DNA of 64,000 nt, taken from the NCBI GenBank assembly GCA_022508245.1, contig JAFLVO010000001.1, positions 496,001 through 560,000 of the forward strand, written 5' to 3'. A model generated the notes under the pieces. The model made no database searches and had not been told where the DNA came from. It was given only the letters and a program-made list of their open reading frames with translations. Of this stretch, positions 33,397 to 42,900 are shown piece after piece. Numbering within the stretch: position 1 is the first letter of the stretch; every line of letters starts with the position of its first letter. The DNA is from Clostridiales bacterium. GTDB lineage: Bacteria; Bacillota; Clostridia; Christensenellales; Borkfalkiaceae. The translations under genes and the position numbers were made by a program.

Positions 33397-34653
33397 ATGG
33401 AAAAATACATAATAAACGGAAGAAACAAGTTGTTCGGAAGCGTAGAAATTCAAACTGCAAAAAATTCGGTGCTTCCCATACTTGCGGCGGCTGTCCTCAC
33501 GGACGAAAAAGTTAAAATTTTAAACACTCCAAGAATAACCGACGTAAGAAACATGGTAAAAATATTGACCAAGCTGGGTTGTAAGGCAATATACGACGGC
33601 GACGATATACTCATTGACAGTTCGTGCGCCGACTGCTACGAAATACCCAGCGAGCTTGCCCACGAGCTTCGCTCCTCGGTATTCTTGCTCGGTTCGGTAA
33701 TATCAAGATTCCACACGGCAAAAATAGCTTACCCGGGAGGGTGCGACATAGGACTTCGACCCGTCGATTTGCACCTTACGGGGCTAAAAAGATTGGGCGT
33801 TGAAATTACCGAAGCCAACGGCTACATAATATGCAAATGCGAAAAATTGCGCGGCAACGAAATAATGCTTGACTGTCCCAGTGTAGGCGCAACAGAAAAT
33901 ATTATGCTTGCGGCTGTAAAGGCAGAGGGCACAACGGTAATAAAGAACGCGGCAAGAGAGCCCGAAATAGAGGACCTGCAAAGATTTTTAAACTGTCTTG
34001 GCGCAAAAGTAAAGGGCGCGGGCAGCAGCACGGTAGTAATCGAAGGTGTTAAAAAACTTGGCGGATGCGAGTTTTTGCCTATATCAGACAGAATTGAAGC
34101 AGGCACATTTCTCGTTGCAGCGGCTATGTGCGGCGGGGAAGTGCAGCTAAATCGCGCTTCTGCTGAAAATATAAGTTCACTTTTACATAAATTGAGAGAA
34201 AACGGTTGCAAAATACATACGAATAATGATAAAATAGTACTGGAAAGTAACAGGCGGTTAACCTCGGTAAAGAGCATCGAAACTCAGCCATATCCCGGCT
34301 TCCCCACCGATTTGCAGGCTCAGATGACGGCACTTTGCTGTATCTGTCATGGACAGTCTATAATAACCGAAAACCTCTTTGAAACCCGCTTCAAATACGT
34401 ACCCGAGCTTCGTAAAATGGGTGCTGACGTGACGGTAATTAACCGAAACGCCTTTGTTCGCGGAGTAGAGGGGTTCAAGGGCGCAACCGTCGTTGCTCAC
34501 GATCTGCGCGGCGGAGCGGCTCTCGTGCTTGCGGCACTTGCGGCGGAGGGCAAGAGTCAGATTTTGGACGTCTCGCATATCGATAGGGGATACGCCTCGT
34601 TCGAATATAAATTGAGAAAACTCGGCGGAGATATCGTCAGAGTCAGCATTTAA
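33397..34653 (+). CDS. murA: UDP-N-acetylglucosamine 1-carboxyvinyltransferase MurA
   Basis: First committed peptidoglycan step, adding enolpyruvate from PEP to UDP-GlcNAc. It opens EKYIINGRNKLFGSVEIQTAKNSVLPILAAA. The catalytic cysteine is in YPGGCDIGLRPVDLHL near residue 115; this is the residue alkylated by fosfomycin. DRIEAGTFLVAAA and PGFPTDLQAQM also match. It sits where murG is common in other dcw clusters. A TATAAT (33361-33366) with a poor -35 upstream may give extra transcription. Confidence 0.95.
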   Translation: MEKYIINGRNKLFGSVEIQTAKNSVLPILAAAVLTDEKVKILNTPRITDVRNMVKILTKLGCKAIYDGDDILIDSSCADCYEIPSELAHELRSSVFLLGSVISRFHTAKIAYPGGCDIGLRPVDLHLTGLKRLGVEITEANGYIICKCEKLRGNEIMLDCPSVGATENIMLAAVKAEGTTVIKNAAREPEIEDLQRFLNCLGAKVKGAGSSTVVIEGVKKLGGCEFLPISDRIEAGTFLVAAAMCGGEVQLNRASAENISSLLHKLRENGCKIHTNNDKIVLESNRRLTSVKSIETQPYPGFPTDLQAQMTALCCICHGQSIITENLFETRFKYVPELRKMGADVTVINRNAFVRGVEGFKGATVVAHDLRGGAALVLAALAAEGKSQILDVSHIDRGYASFEYKLRKLGGDIVRVSI

Positions 34654-34659
34654 TACCGT

Positions 34660-35409
34660 ATGAAATACATAAGAAAAATAATATTTACCATAATTGCCGT
34701 CGCGTTTATCGCATCGTTAGTGATAGGCGTTGGCGTTGTGTTTGCAGTTAAAAACGTGAACGTTTCGCTCAACTGCTATTCCTATGAAGATGGCGATCCG
34801 CAAGCTGGCACGGAAATTGGCGGCTACAAGGCAAAAATACTCGAAAAGGTGCGCGGAACGGTAATTTATTTCGTCTCTGAAGAGGATATTGCAGAGGTCA
34901 TAGACGGTGATTATTCTCTTGAAAGCGTCAAGAAGGTATATCCTTGCACCTTAAATATCACGCTCAAAGAGAGGAAGGAAACTTTTTCGGTTGCCCTTTC
35001 GGACGGTAAATATGCGCTGTATGACGAAAACGGTGTTCTCTTGGACGGTTCTTCGACAAAGCGCAATGATTACGATGTTGCTCTCGACTTAAAAAACGGC
35101 GAAACGGTAGAAAAAGCTGCAGAATTGTGTGCTGTTTTCAAAAACAATTTTTCGGCTTTCCGTTCTATGGTTAAAAGTGTTGTCTTTGAAGACGCTGCTT
35201 TTGCAAGTATGCCCTATTCCAACACCTTAACTTTTAATCTTCACTGCGGAACAGTCATAGAGATATGGGATTACGATAAATCATATACGGAAAAAATGAA
35301 AGCAGTATATAATTATTTTGTAAAAAGTCTTTCGGCAGACGAAAAAACAGCGGGCAAGTTGAGGTGCAACATAGCCTCGGACGGCAAGCTTAACGTTGTG
35401 TATATTTAA
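34660..35409 (+). CDS. DivIB/FtsQ-like division protein
   Basis: Bitopic membrane protein of the divisome. A cytoplasmic start (MKYIRK) is followed by one helix at about residues 7-32. The extracytoplasmic part shows a POTRA-like pattern (VYPCTLNITLKERKETFSV near residues 95-115), then DGKYALYDENGVLLDG, the usual FtsQ/DivIB beta segment. At 249 residues it is normal length, but sequence is divergent, so the call leans on topology and position between murA and ftsA. It starts six bases after the murA stop and is followed by a terminator, which ends the first dcw unit. Confidence 0.8.
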   Translation: MKYIRKIIFTIIAVAFIASLVIGVGVVFAVKNVNVSLNCYSYEDGDPQAGTEIGGYKAKILEKVRGTVIYFVSEEDIAEVIDGDYSLESVKKVYPCTLNITLKERKETFSVALSDGKYALYDENGVLLDGSSTKRNDYDVALDLKNGETVEKAAELCAVFKNNFSAFRSMVKSVVFEDAAFASMPYSNTLTFNLHCGTVIEIWDYDKSYTEKMKAVYNYFVKSLSADEKTAGKLRCNIASDGKLNVVYI

Positions 35410-35423
35410 AAGATTTTATATCT

Positions 35424-35454
35424 AAAAAGCAGTGCAACAGCACTGCTTTTTTTT
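35424..35454 (+). terminator. Terminator after divIB
   Basis: AAAAAGCAGTG / CACTGCTTTTT stem with a CAACAG loop and eight Ts, separating the upstream dcw genes from ftsA-ftsZ. Confidence 0.88.
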
Positions 35455-35464
35455 AGTTAATCAG

Positions 35465-35494
35465 TTGACATTATCTAGTGTATTATTATATAAT
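35465..35494 (+). promoter_or_regulatory. Promoter of ftsA-ftsZ
   Basis: TTGACA (35465-35470), an 18-base spacer and TATAAT (35489-35494), right after the divIB terminator. Confidence 0.75.
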
Positions 35495-35528
35495 TATTTT
35501 ATAATAGTGTTTGAGGTCAATCGCGTTT

Positions 35529-36653
35529 ATGCGCAATAAATACGTTGCAGTTCTTGATATCCGCTCAACCGAAATGACGGCGGTCGTCGGCGAAAGGGGA
35601 GTAAACAAAACGTTCATAATAAAGAGCAAATATACCTGCACTTATGACGGCTATGCCGAGGGTGAGCTTTTGGATATTCCAAGTTTTACCGCGGCAATTA
35701 CTGACGTGGTCAAAAGCACGCTTTCCGCAATGAACGGGATCAAAACATTTTACGTCAGTATACCCGGAGAATTCCTTAAACTTGTCAATACGGACAGGGT
35801 GTTAAGCTTTCCCTCCGCGAAGAAAATAACCTTGACTGACTGTCGTAACCTCGTCGACGCGGCTAAACCGCCCGTCGAGGAAAATTGGATGACGATACGC
35901 AACAGCTGTCTTTATTACGTTTTGTCGGACAAGCGTAAAGTAATATATCCGGTAGGTGCAATAAGCGACAGCTTGCAGGGCAAATTCTGTTTCTTTAAGT
36001 GCAGAAATTCCTTTGTCGGCTGTATTATGGACGCTTTCAAGAAGTTTAAAGATATACAGACGATAAGGCTTATTCCGTCAAACTATGCGGAGGCAATGTA
36101 CATAGTCGAACCCGAAAGGCGGGATGAGTGTGCCGTTTTATTTGATTTCGGTTTTATATCTTCAACTTACAGCGTTATCTGCGGCAACGGGATTTTATAC
36201 AGCGAATCGTTTTCTCTCGGAATAGGTCACATAGCGGTCTATCTTATGGAACAGCTCGATATCCCTTATCAAGTTGCAATGACGTTTTTATCAACCGTCA
36301 ACTTAAACGCCAAAGAGAAGCTTGGGGATAACGCCGAGTGCATCTACGAAGGCAAGACTTACACTTTCCCGACCGTTGAGTTGAGAGACCGTATACGCGA
36401 AGCTCTTGACGGCATCTGTGAAACCATAGAGGAATGCAGGCAGAGCTATACTGGTAGAAATATCGAGGGCAAGCCCATTTTAGTTACGGGCGAGGGGATT
36501 AAGGTTGTGCGCGGTGCGATTGAGCATATAGCGGGCAGACTTGTAAAAACGTTGGAAACGGTTGCTCCCAACGTGCCCTACTACGACAAGCCGAGATTTT
36601 CTTCACTTTTCAGCTTGCTTGACACTGCGCTCAACGATGCAAGCGCCGATTGA
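35529..36653 (+). CDS. ftsA: FtsA-like cell division ATPase, divergent
   Basis: Expected to anchor FtsZ at the membrane. It has the actin-like layout: VAVLDIRSTEMTAVVGE as phosphate-1 segment near the N-terminus, an inserted 1C-type region, LFDFGFISSTYSVICGNG as phosphate-2 near residue 200 and ILVTGEGIKVVRGAIEHI as the adenosine segment near 320. Residues are less conserved than in model FtsA, and the family's amphipathic C-terminal helix is not obvious, although FSSLFSLLDTALND could serve. A TTG-initiated form from 35511 is possible, but ATG 35529 has GAGGT upstream. ftsZ follows 34 bases later. Confidence 0.82.
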   Translation: MRNKYVAVLDIRSTEMTAVVGERGVNKTFIIKSKYTCTYDGYAEGELLDIPSFTAAITDVVKSTLSAMNGIKTFYVSIPGEFLKLVNTDRVLSFPSAKKITLTDCRNLVDAAKPPVEENWMTIRNSCLYYVLSDKRKVIYPVGAISDSLQGKFCFFKCRNSFVGCIMDAFKKFKDIQTIRLIPSNYAEAMYIVEPERRDECAVLFDFGFISSTYSVICGNGILYSESFSLGIGHIAVYLMEQLDIPYQVAMTFLSTVNLNAKEKLGDNAECIYEGKTYTFPTVELRDRIREALDGICETIEECRQSYTGRNIEGKPILVTGEGIKVVRGAIEHIAGRLVKTLETVAPNVPYYDKPRFSSLFSLLDTALNDASAD

Positions 36654-36687
36654 ATTTTGAAATATACGCCAAATTGGAGGATTGAAT

Positions 36688-38025
36688 ATGTTTAACGATT
36701 ATATGGGCATGAACGGAGGACCGAACTCAGGCTTTAATGGCGTCAACACGGGGTTGACGGGTAAATGCAGAATAAAGGTAATAGGTGTCGGCGGTGCAGG
36801 AAATAACGCCGTCAACAGAATGATAACCGCAGGAATCAAGAGCGCGGAGTACTACGTAGTAAACACCGACAGTCAGGTGCTTATGCTTTCGCCTTGCGAA
36901 AATAAACTGCAGATAGGCGTTAAGCTTACTAAGGGACTGGGCGCGGGCGCAGACCCCGATATCGGAAGAAAGGCTGCCGAAGAGAGTAAGGAAGTTCTCA
37001 CAGCGGCAATAAAGGATACCGATTTGCTCTTTATTACGGCAGGTATGGGCGGCGGCACGGGAACGGGCGCTGCTCCCGTAATTGCAAAAATTGCAAGGGA
37101 TATGAATATACTTACCATTGCGATAGTTACCGAGCCGTTCAGTTTTGAGGGCAGAATCCGCATGGATAATACCGCAAAGGGTCTTGATAACCTCAAAAAA
37201 TATGTCGACACGCTCATTGTTATTCCCAACGATAAAATTAAGACTGTTGTGCCCGACAATACTCCGTTGAAGGAGGCGTTTTTAGTTGCCGATGACATCT
37301 TAAAGCAGGGCATAAAAGGACTTACTGAGCTCATAGTAAATCCTTCGCTCATAAACCTTGACTTTGCGGACGTCAGAACTATACTCAAAGATAGGGGCAT
37401 AGCTCATCTCGGCGTAGGCGTTTCAAGCGGCGAAAACAGAATAGTAGAGGCAGTTCGCCTTGCTATTTGCTGTCCTCTTTTGGAAACTACTATTGAGGGT
37501 GCGCGCGGAGTTATTTTAAACGTTGTCGGCGGAGAAAATCTTTCAATAAATGAAGTTACCGACGCGGCAGAGCTTGTCAAGGGCGTTGTAGATGCGTCTG
37601 CAAATATTATTTTCGGCGCAAGAATTGATCCCAATGCCAAGGACGAAGTGGAAATTACCATAATTGCAACGAGCATCCCCGGCTTTGACAGCAGAAGAGA
37701 GGCAGAGCAGCCTAGAACTTACAACAACGGCATGCTTTATGATACTTCAAATTATCCCAATCCTCCGCAGAGAAGAATGACCGTAAACGAACCATACTAT
37801 CAGCCTGTTGTGCCTACCAATCCTCAACCTCAAATACCGCAGATCCCGCAGGCTCCCGTACCACAGCCTACGCAACCCGTGCAGGCGACATATCAGCCTC
37901 AACCTCTGGCGCAGCCTATACCTCACAACGATGACGGAGTAATTGAAAGACCGGTAGAGGATAAGGATATTCCCAAGTTTGCAAGACTTTTGAGAAATTT
38001 GGGCAAACGTCGCAACGACAATTAA
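36688..38025 (+). CDS. ftsZ: Cell division GTPase FtsZ
   Basis: Tubulin-like GTPase forming the division ring. KVIGVGGAGNNAVNRM, NTDSQVLM, the GTP loop GMGGGTGTGAAPVIA near residue 110 and the PNDKI and NPSLINLDFADVRTI segments are all canonical. After about residue 330 comes a Pro/Gln-rich flexible linker, then the C-terminal peptide DIPKFARLLRNLGKRRN, the docking site for FtsA and other partners. A TTG six bases earlier is too close to the GGAGG site, so ATG 36688 is taken (445 aa). Confidence 0.98.
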   Translation: MFNDYMGMNGGPNSGFNGVNTGLTGKCRIKVIGVGGAGNNAVNRMITAGIKSAEYYVVNTDSQVLMLSPCENKLQIGVKLTKGLGAGADPDIGRKAAEESKEVLTAAIKDTDLLFITAGMGGGTGTGAAPVIAKIARDMNILTIAIVTEPFSFEGRIRMDNTAKGLDNLKKYVDTLIVIPNDKIKTVVPDNTPLKEAFLVADDILKQGIKGLTELIVNPSLINLDFADVRTILKDRGIAHLGVGVSSGENRIVEAVRLAICCPLLETTIEGARGVILNVVGGENLSINEVTDAAELVKGVVDASANIIFGARIDPNAKDEVEITIIATSIPGFDSRREAEQPRTYNNGMLYDTSNYPNPPQRRMTVNEPYYQPVVPTNPQPQIPQIPQAPVPQPTQPVQATYQPQPLAQPIPHNDDGVIERPVEDKDIPKFARLLRNLGKRRNDN

Positions 38026-38038
38026 AAAATTATTTATG

Positions 38039-38070
38039 AAAAATGCGCACACAAACGTGTGCGCATTTTT
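38039..38070. terminator. Terminator between ftsZ and spoVG
   Basis: Stem AAAAATGCGCACAC / GTGTGCGCATTTTT with an AAAC loop, usable from both convergent genes. Confidence 0.88.
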
Positions 38071-38102
38071 CTTTTACAAATCGAGCTTTATTAACTCACG
38101 CA

Positions 38103-38375
38103 TCAAACTTGACTATTTTTCAGTTCGTCATAGTAAGCCGTAAGGATTGCTTGTTTAATAGTTTCTCGGGTCTCGGTATTAAGTGGATGGGCAATATCCT
38201 TATATTCACCGTCATTAGTTTTTCTGCTGGGCATAGCAATAAATTCGCCTTCGGTAGAATCTATTATTTTGATGTCATGCACAACAAAACAATCGTCAAT
38301 AGTAATAGACGCTACTGCCTTAAGTTTATTGCTATCCTTGTTAACTAACCTGATTCGTACATCGGAGATTTTCAT
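38103..38375 (-). CDS. spoVG: Septation protein SpoVG
   Basis: Small nucleic-acid-binding regulator, named for a septation role in Bacillus sporulation but widespread in Bacillota. [47 protein letters not shown] and [13 protein letters not shown] are all family signatures. A reading 17 residues longer lacks support, and AGGTGG precedes ATG 38375, giving 90 aa. It is encoded against the direction of the flanking dcw genes. The C-terminus is short, lacking the variable tail of Bacillus SpoVG. Confidence 0.95.
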   Translation of the reverse strand: MKISDVRIRLVNKDSNKLKAVASITIDDCFVVHDIKIIDSTEGEFIAMPSRKTNDGEYKDIAHPLNTETRETIKQAILTAYYDELKNSQV

Positions 38376-38408
38376 AAGACACCACCTGAATATACTTTCA
38401 TTAATTAT

Positions 38409-38437
38409 ATTGTACAATAAATACAATTTAATTTCAA
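38409..38437 (-). promoter_or_regulatory. Promoter of spoVG
   Basis: On the minus strand TTGAAA (38432-38437), 17 bases, TACAAT (38409-38414). It looks SigA-type rather than the SigH type known for Bacillus spoVG. Confidence 0.65.
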
Positions 38438-38476
38438 TAGGAAAATTTAAAAATTTGTAAAAAAATACAAAAAATA

Positions 38477-38506
38477 TTGATATTTCGTGCTAATTTTACT
38501 TAAAAT
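38477..38506 (+). promoter_or_regulatory. Promoter of murC
   Basis: TTGATA (38477-38482), 18 bases, TAAAAT (38501-38506). The ATG at 38522 follows 15 bases after the -10, leaving a leader of about 8-10 nt with no SD. A second TAAAAT at 38511 is even closer. Confidence 0.55.
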
Positions 38507-38521
38507 TTAATAAAATTAAGT

Positions 38522-39850
38522 ATGCGAAACAGTTTAATTGATATTTTCGACAGCTTTTACTTCATTGGAGTAGGCGGTGTAAGCATGAGCGCGCTTGCAA
38601 AATATCTGATTTACAGGGGCAAAAAGGTGAGCGGGTCCGACCTGGTTTCAAGTGTTTACACGGATGAACTTATCTTTTTAGGTGCAAACGTCAAGATAGG
38701 TGAAGTCACGGACAGCGTAGAAAATTTCGATGTGATAGTGTATACGGACGCCGTGCAGGAAAATAACGTTCAGCTGAAAGAGGCTGAAAAGATTGATAAA
38801 ATTATTCTGTCGCGCGGTCAGCTGTTATATGAAATAAGCCGAGGTTTCGGCACCGTTATAGCTGTTTCGGGCTGTCACGGCAAAACTACGTGTACATCAA
38901 TGCTCGCACATATCTTTCTTGCGGCTGGGAAAAAATTTTTTGCACATATAGGAGGCAGAGATCTCGTATTTGCCAACAGTTTTTTCTGCGGAACGGACTA
39001 TTTGATAACCGAAGCTTGCGAGTATAAGAAAAATTTTTTACTTTTAAGACCCAACGTTGCCATACTTTTAAACAGTGGGGCTGACCATTTGGAGTGTTAC
39101 GGCAGTATTGAAAATTTGCGCGCCGCATACAGACAGTTTGTCAAAAATGCCGATATGTCGGTTACACTCGCCGGGGACGAAGCTGTGGGAGATATTACCT
39201 TCGGTTACGGAAAAAATACCGACATTTGCGCAAAGAATATTTCATCTTCGGACGGCAGATACAGCTTTACTGTGTATAAAAAAAGCAAATGCTTGGGCAG
39301 AGTCAGCCTTTCGGTTGACGGAAAGCACAACATTTTGAATGCCTTGGCGGCCGCCTGCGCTGCTTTGAGCGTGGGGATTTCCTTCAGATACGTGCAGGAG
39401 GGACTTGCAGATTTCTGCGGTGTGGAGAGGAGATTCGAACGTATAGGACTTATTAACGGTGCAAGATGTGTTGCCGACTACGCCCATCATCCCGACGAAA
39501 TAGTGGCCTCATTAAAAACAGCAAAGCATTCTACGCAGGGGAAAATTTACGTTATATTTCAACCGCATACATATTCACGAACTAAGTTGCTTTTCAAAGA
39601 ATTTGTCAAAGTTCTATCATCGGTCGACAATCTGCTAATCTACCGTACCTTCGCCGCCCGTGAATACTTCGACGATGCGGGGAGCGCGTTAACGCTATCC
39701 CATAGCATAAAAAAATCTATCTACGCAGACGACCCTGATGACATAGTTAAATTTCTCTCCACAGTAAAATCGGGTGACTGCGTTCTGTTCCTCGGTGCAG
39801 GCGATATTTACGAAATTTCAAAACGAGTATTAAATGAACTTAATAATTAA
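38522..39850 (+). CDS. murC: UDP-MurNAc:L-alanine ligase MurC
   Basis: Starts the peptide stem by adding L-alanine to UDP-MurNAc. FYFIGVGGVSMSALAKYLIYRGKKVSGSD is the MurC N-terminus. The ATP loop is VSGCHGKTTCTSML near residue 120, followed by DYLITEACEYKKNFLLLRPNVAILLNSGADHLECY, GVERRFERIG, YAHHPDEIVASLK and IFQPHTYSRTKLLF. Length 442 is normal. Mpl-type ligases are related, but the HTYSR and ADHLE wording favours MurC. It has its own promoter beside the dcw cluster, separated by reversed spoVG. Confidence 0.93.
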   Translation: MRNSLIDIFDSFYFIGVGGVSMSALAKYLIYRGKKVSGSDLVSSVYTDELIFLGANVKIGEVTDSVENFDVIVYTDAVQENNVQLKEAEKIDKIILSRGQLLYEISRGFGTVIAVSGCHGKTTCTSMLAHIFLAAGKKFFAHIGGRDLVFANSFFCGTDYLITEACEYKKNFLLLRPNVAILLNSGADHLECYGSIENLRAAYRQFVKNADMSVTLAGDEAVGDITFGYGKNTDICAKNISSSDGRYSFTVYKKSKCLGRVSLSVDGKHNILNALAAACAALSVGISFRYVQEGLADFCGVERRFERIGLINGARCVADYAHHPDEIVASLKTAKHSTQGKIYVIFQPHTYSRTKLLFKEFVKVLSSVDNLLIYRTFAAREYFDDAGSALTLSHSIKKSIYADDPDDIVKFLSTVKSGDCVLFLGAGDIYEISKRVLNELNN

Positions 39851-39858
39851 TTTTAAAG

Positions 39859-39880
39859 AAACGGCAATCGCCGTTTTTTA
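39859..39880 (+). terminator. Terminator of murC
   Basis: AAACGGC / GCCGTTT stem with an AATC loop and a TTTTTTATTTTT tract. Confidence 0.85.
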
Positions 39881-39921
39881 TTTTTATACAAAAATAAATT
39901 TGTGTTTGTTATTTCATTTTG

Positions 39922-39950
39922 TTGTTATTTTTAACCGGAAATGTTATAAT
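39922..39950 (+). promoter_or_regulatory. Promoter of ftsK and following genes
   Basis: TTGTTA (39922-39927), 17 bases, TATAAT (39945-39950), 30 bases before the ftsK ATG. Confidence 0.7.
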
Positions 39951-39979
39951 GTAAAATGAATTAATATAATGGCGGAATT

Positions 39980-42900
39980 ATGAAATCTCAAGACAAGAAA
40001 AATAAAGAGAATAAGACATCGTATATAATCACGAAGGAAACGTTAGGAATGACGTTGCTTCTGTTTTGTGCTATCGTAGTTGTAATTTTGCTCACAGGCA
40101 AGGCGGTGTTCGGCGCTTTCGGCGGGGCTATCTGTACATTTATGTACGGTACTTTCGGCTACGGTTCATACCTTGTTATTGGTATGCTTGCATATCTCGG
40201 CGAGTGGCTCGTTTTCGAAAAGAAAATTAAAATTTCCGTTTTGAAATCTATAGTTGTGGTCGCACTTACGCTTATGCTGTTTTTCCTTTTCCATGCGGTT
40301 AGTACACACAATTACGAAATAGCAGGCTACGGTAAATATATTTCCGAGTGCTACAAAAGCGCAATTAAAGGCTATTCAGGTTATACCTTCGGCGGTGTGA
40401 TTTCCGCACTTTTGGTCTATCCTGTTCTCAATTTGGGCGGTCCCGTTGCTGCGTACGTGGTTTATTCCGTAATGACGCTGATATTTGCATATCTTGCCTA
40501 TCTCGTTTTCAGACGCAGAGGAGAAAAACCTGCACAATCTGCCGACGAGCAGTTGCAGGCGCCCAATTCTACGCAAACAGTGGTAGATTATGCTCCCGAA
40601 CAGCAACCGACTATGCAAGCGCCCGCAGTACAGGAGGTCTCCGCACGCGAAGTTCCCCCGCAAGACGATAAATATTCGCCTAAAAATCTCGGCAACAAAA
40701 TTCTGTTTGAAAAGGGCGAGTTTGATGCCGAAAGCTACAGAAGAAATATGATTTACAAAGATGAATCGTATTTTAATCATCCCGTTATTACCGAAGAGGA
40801 CTATTTAAAAAGCTTTGCTTCGAAAAAGAAGCCCGCCACAGCGGCTGTTTCAAATGAAAACAGCTACTCGCAAGGTTATCGCGATGAGGTTATGAGCGAC
40901 CCCGTGGCGGCAGCGCCTTCAAGCTACGTTTACGGCGAGAAACCCGTTGACAGTCTCAACGGTTACGAGGCACAGAGCAATACATACTCTGCAAGCAGTA
41001 ACGATTACGAAAGTGTTGATACGCAGGAAAATTATTCAAATACCATACGCGATGAAGAGTCCACGGCAGAGAGCGAGGCATATACGATTAAAGAAGAATT
41101 GCCTTCCGAACCCCAAACTCAACCTACCGAAATCCACGCAGTTGAGGAACATCAGTACGAAAATATAATCAAATCCGCAGAGGACAACGATTACGACGTC
41201 TTTGGCGGTTCAGCTTCACGGCGAGGAGAGGATAACATTTCGTCCGGCAGAGCGGACGGGATTACTTCGGGCAGACGTGAAAGAAGCAACGCAAATCTTT
41301 TTGACGAAGAAAACGATGACGACACCGATATTTTCGGCGAAAGATTGAATAAAAACGAGTGTTCAAGCGAAGACCCTGCGCCTACGGGCAGGACTTCCGA
41401 GCGAGTAGGCTTTTCCGAAGGTGTGACAGGTCTTAACAGAGAGGAGAGGGTGCGCATGCCCGAGCGTACAAGCCGTGCAGTTGAGCCCAAGCCCGAACCT
41501 CAACCCGAAAAACCTGCGGAAAAACCCAAGCACGTATGGAAGAAGTACGTAAGACCGGGGTTAGATCTGTTGGACGATTATCCCGAAAATACCAACGTAA
41601 ATACCGGCGAGATTGAGGATAATAAGCGTATTATTGTTGAAACCCTTGAAAGATATAAAATCGCCAGCCACGTTTCAAACGTTACTATAGCGCCCGCTAT
41701 TACCCGTTACGACGTAGTAATAGAGGATAACACCAACAGTAAACGTGCGTTAGGCTACCGTGACGCGATAGCGATGAACCTTAAAAAGGATAACGTTGAC
41801 GCTTACCTCAACTACGGCAAGGGCGCGCTTTCCATTGAAGTCCCCAATAACAACAGAAGCACTGTCGGACTTAAGAGTATGCTTACAAGCTCTAATTATT
41901 TAAACAGCAAGCCCAATACTCTTACGTTTACACTCGGCAAAAATATTGACGGCGAGGCAATCTGCCCTGACATAACCAAAATGCCGCACATGCTTGTTGC
42001 AGGTACCACGGGTAGCGGTAAGAGCGTTTGCTTGAACGTACTTCTTTTAAGTTTACTTTATAAATACGGCCCCGAAGAGCTGCGCCTTATCCTGGTAGAC
42101 CCCAAGCAGGTTGAATTGATTTCGTTTGATAAGCTGCCGCATCTTATGATAAACGAAATTATTACCGATGCAAGCAGGGCGGTAAAGGCTTTGGGTTGGG
42201 CGGTCAATGAAATGGAGCGCCGTTATTCCCTCTTTAAAGAGATGACCGAGAAAGGAGTAGCAACCAAAACTCTCGACGAGTACAACGCACATTTGCCTCC
42301 GGATGGAGAAAAACTGGCTAAAATTTTAATTGTGCTCGACGAATTTGCCGATTTAATGTCACAGAATAAAAAGGACATAGAGAACCGGATTATAAAATTA
42401 GGTGCAAAAGCGCGTGCATGCGGAATTCATCTTATTTTGGCTACGCAAAGGCCTTCCGTTGACTGCATTACAGGTCTGATAAAGTCCAACTTGCCTGCCC
42501 GTATCGGTTTCAGAGTAATTTCGTTTGACGACTCGCGTACGATATTCGACGTCGGCGGCGCAGAAAAACTGCTCGGTCAGGGTGACTTGTATTTCCGTGG
42601 GGGTGGCTCTGATATGATGCGTATTCAGTGCTGCTTTGTAGACACGCACGAGGTGCAGTACGTCACCGACTTTATCAAATCCCACAACGAGACTTATTTC
42701 GACCAAGAGGCTTCGGACTTCATAAACAAGGTTGAGGAGGAATCAGCACAGACTGCGGAGGTTGGCGGAGAGCCTTCCGATGACGGTGCTGACACCAAAA
42801 TTGACGAAACTTTTATAAGGGCACTTAAGTACTGCGTAACTTCAAATCAGGCATCCGTTTCAATGATTCAGAGGCGCTTCCCCGTAGGGTATATCAAGGC

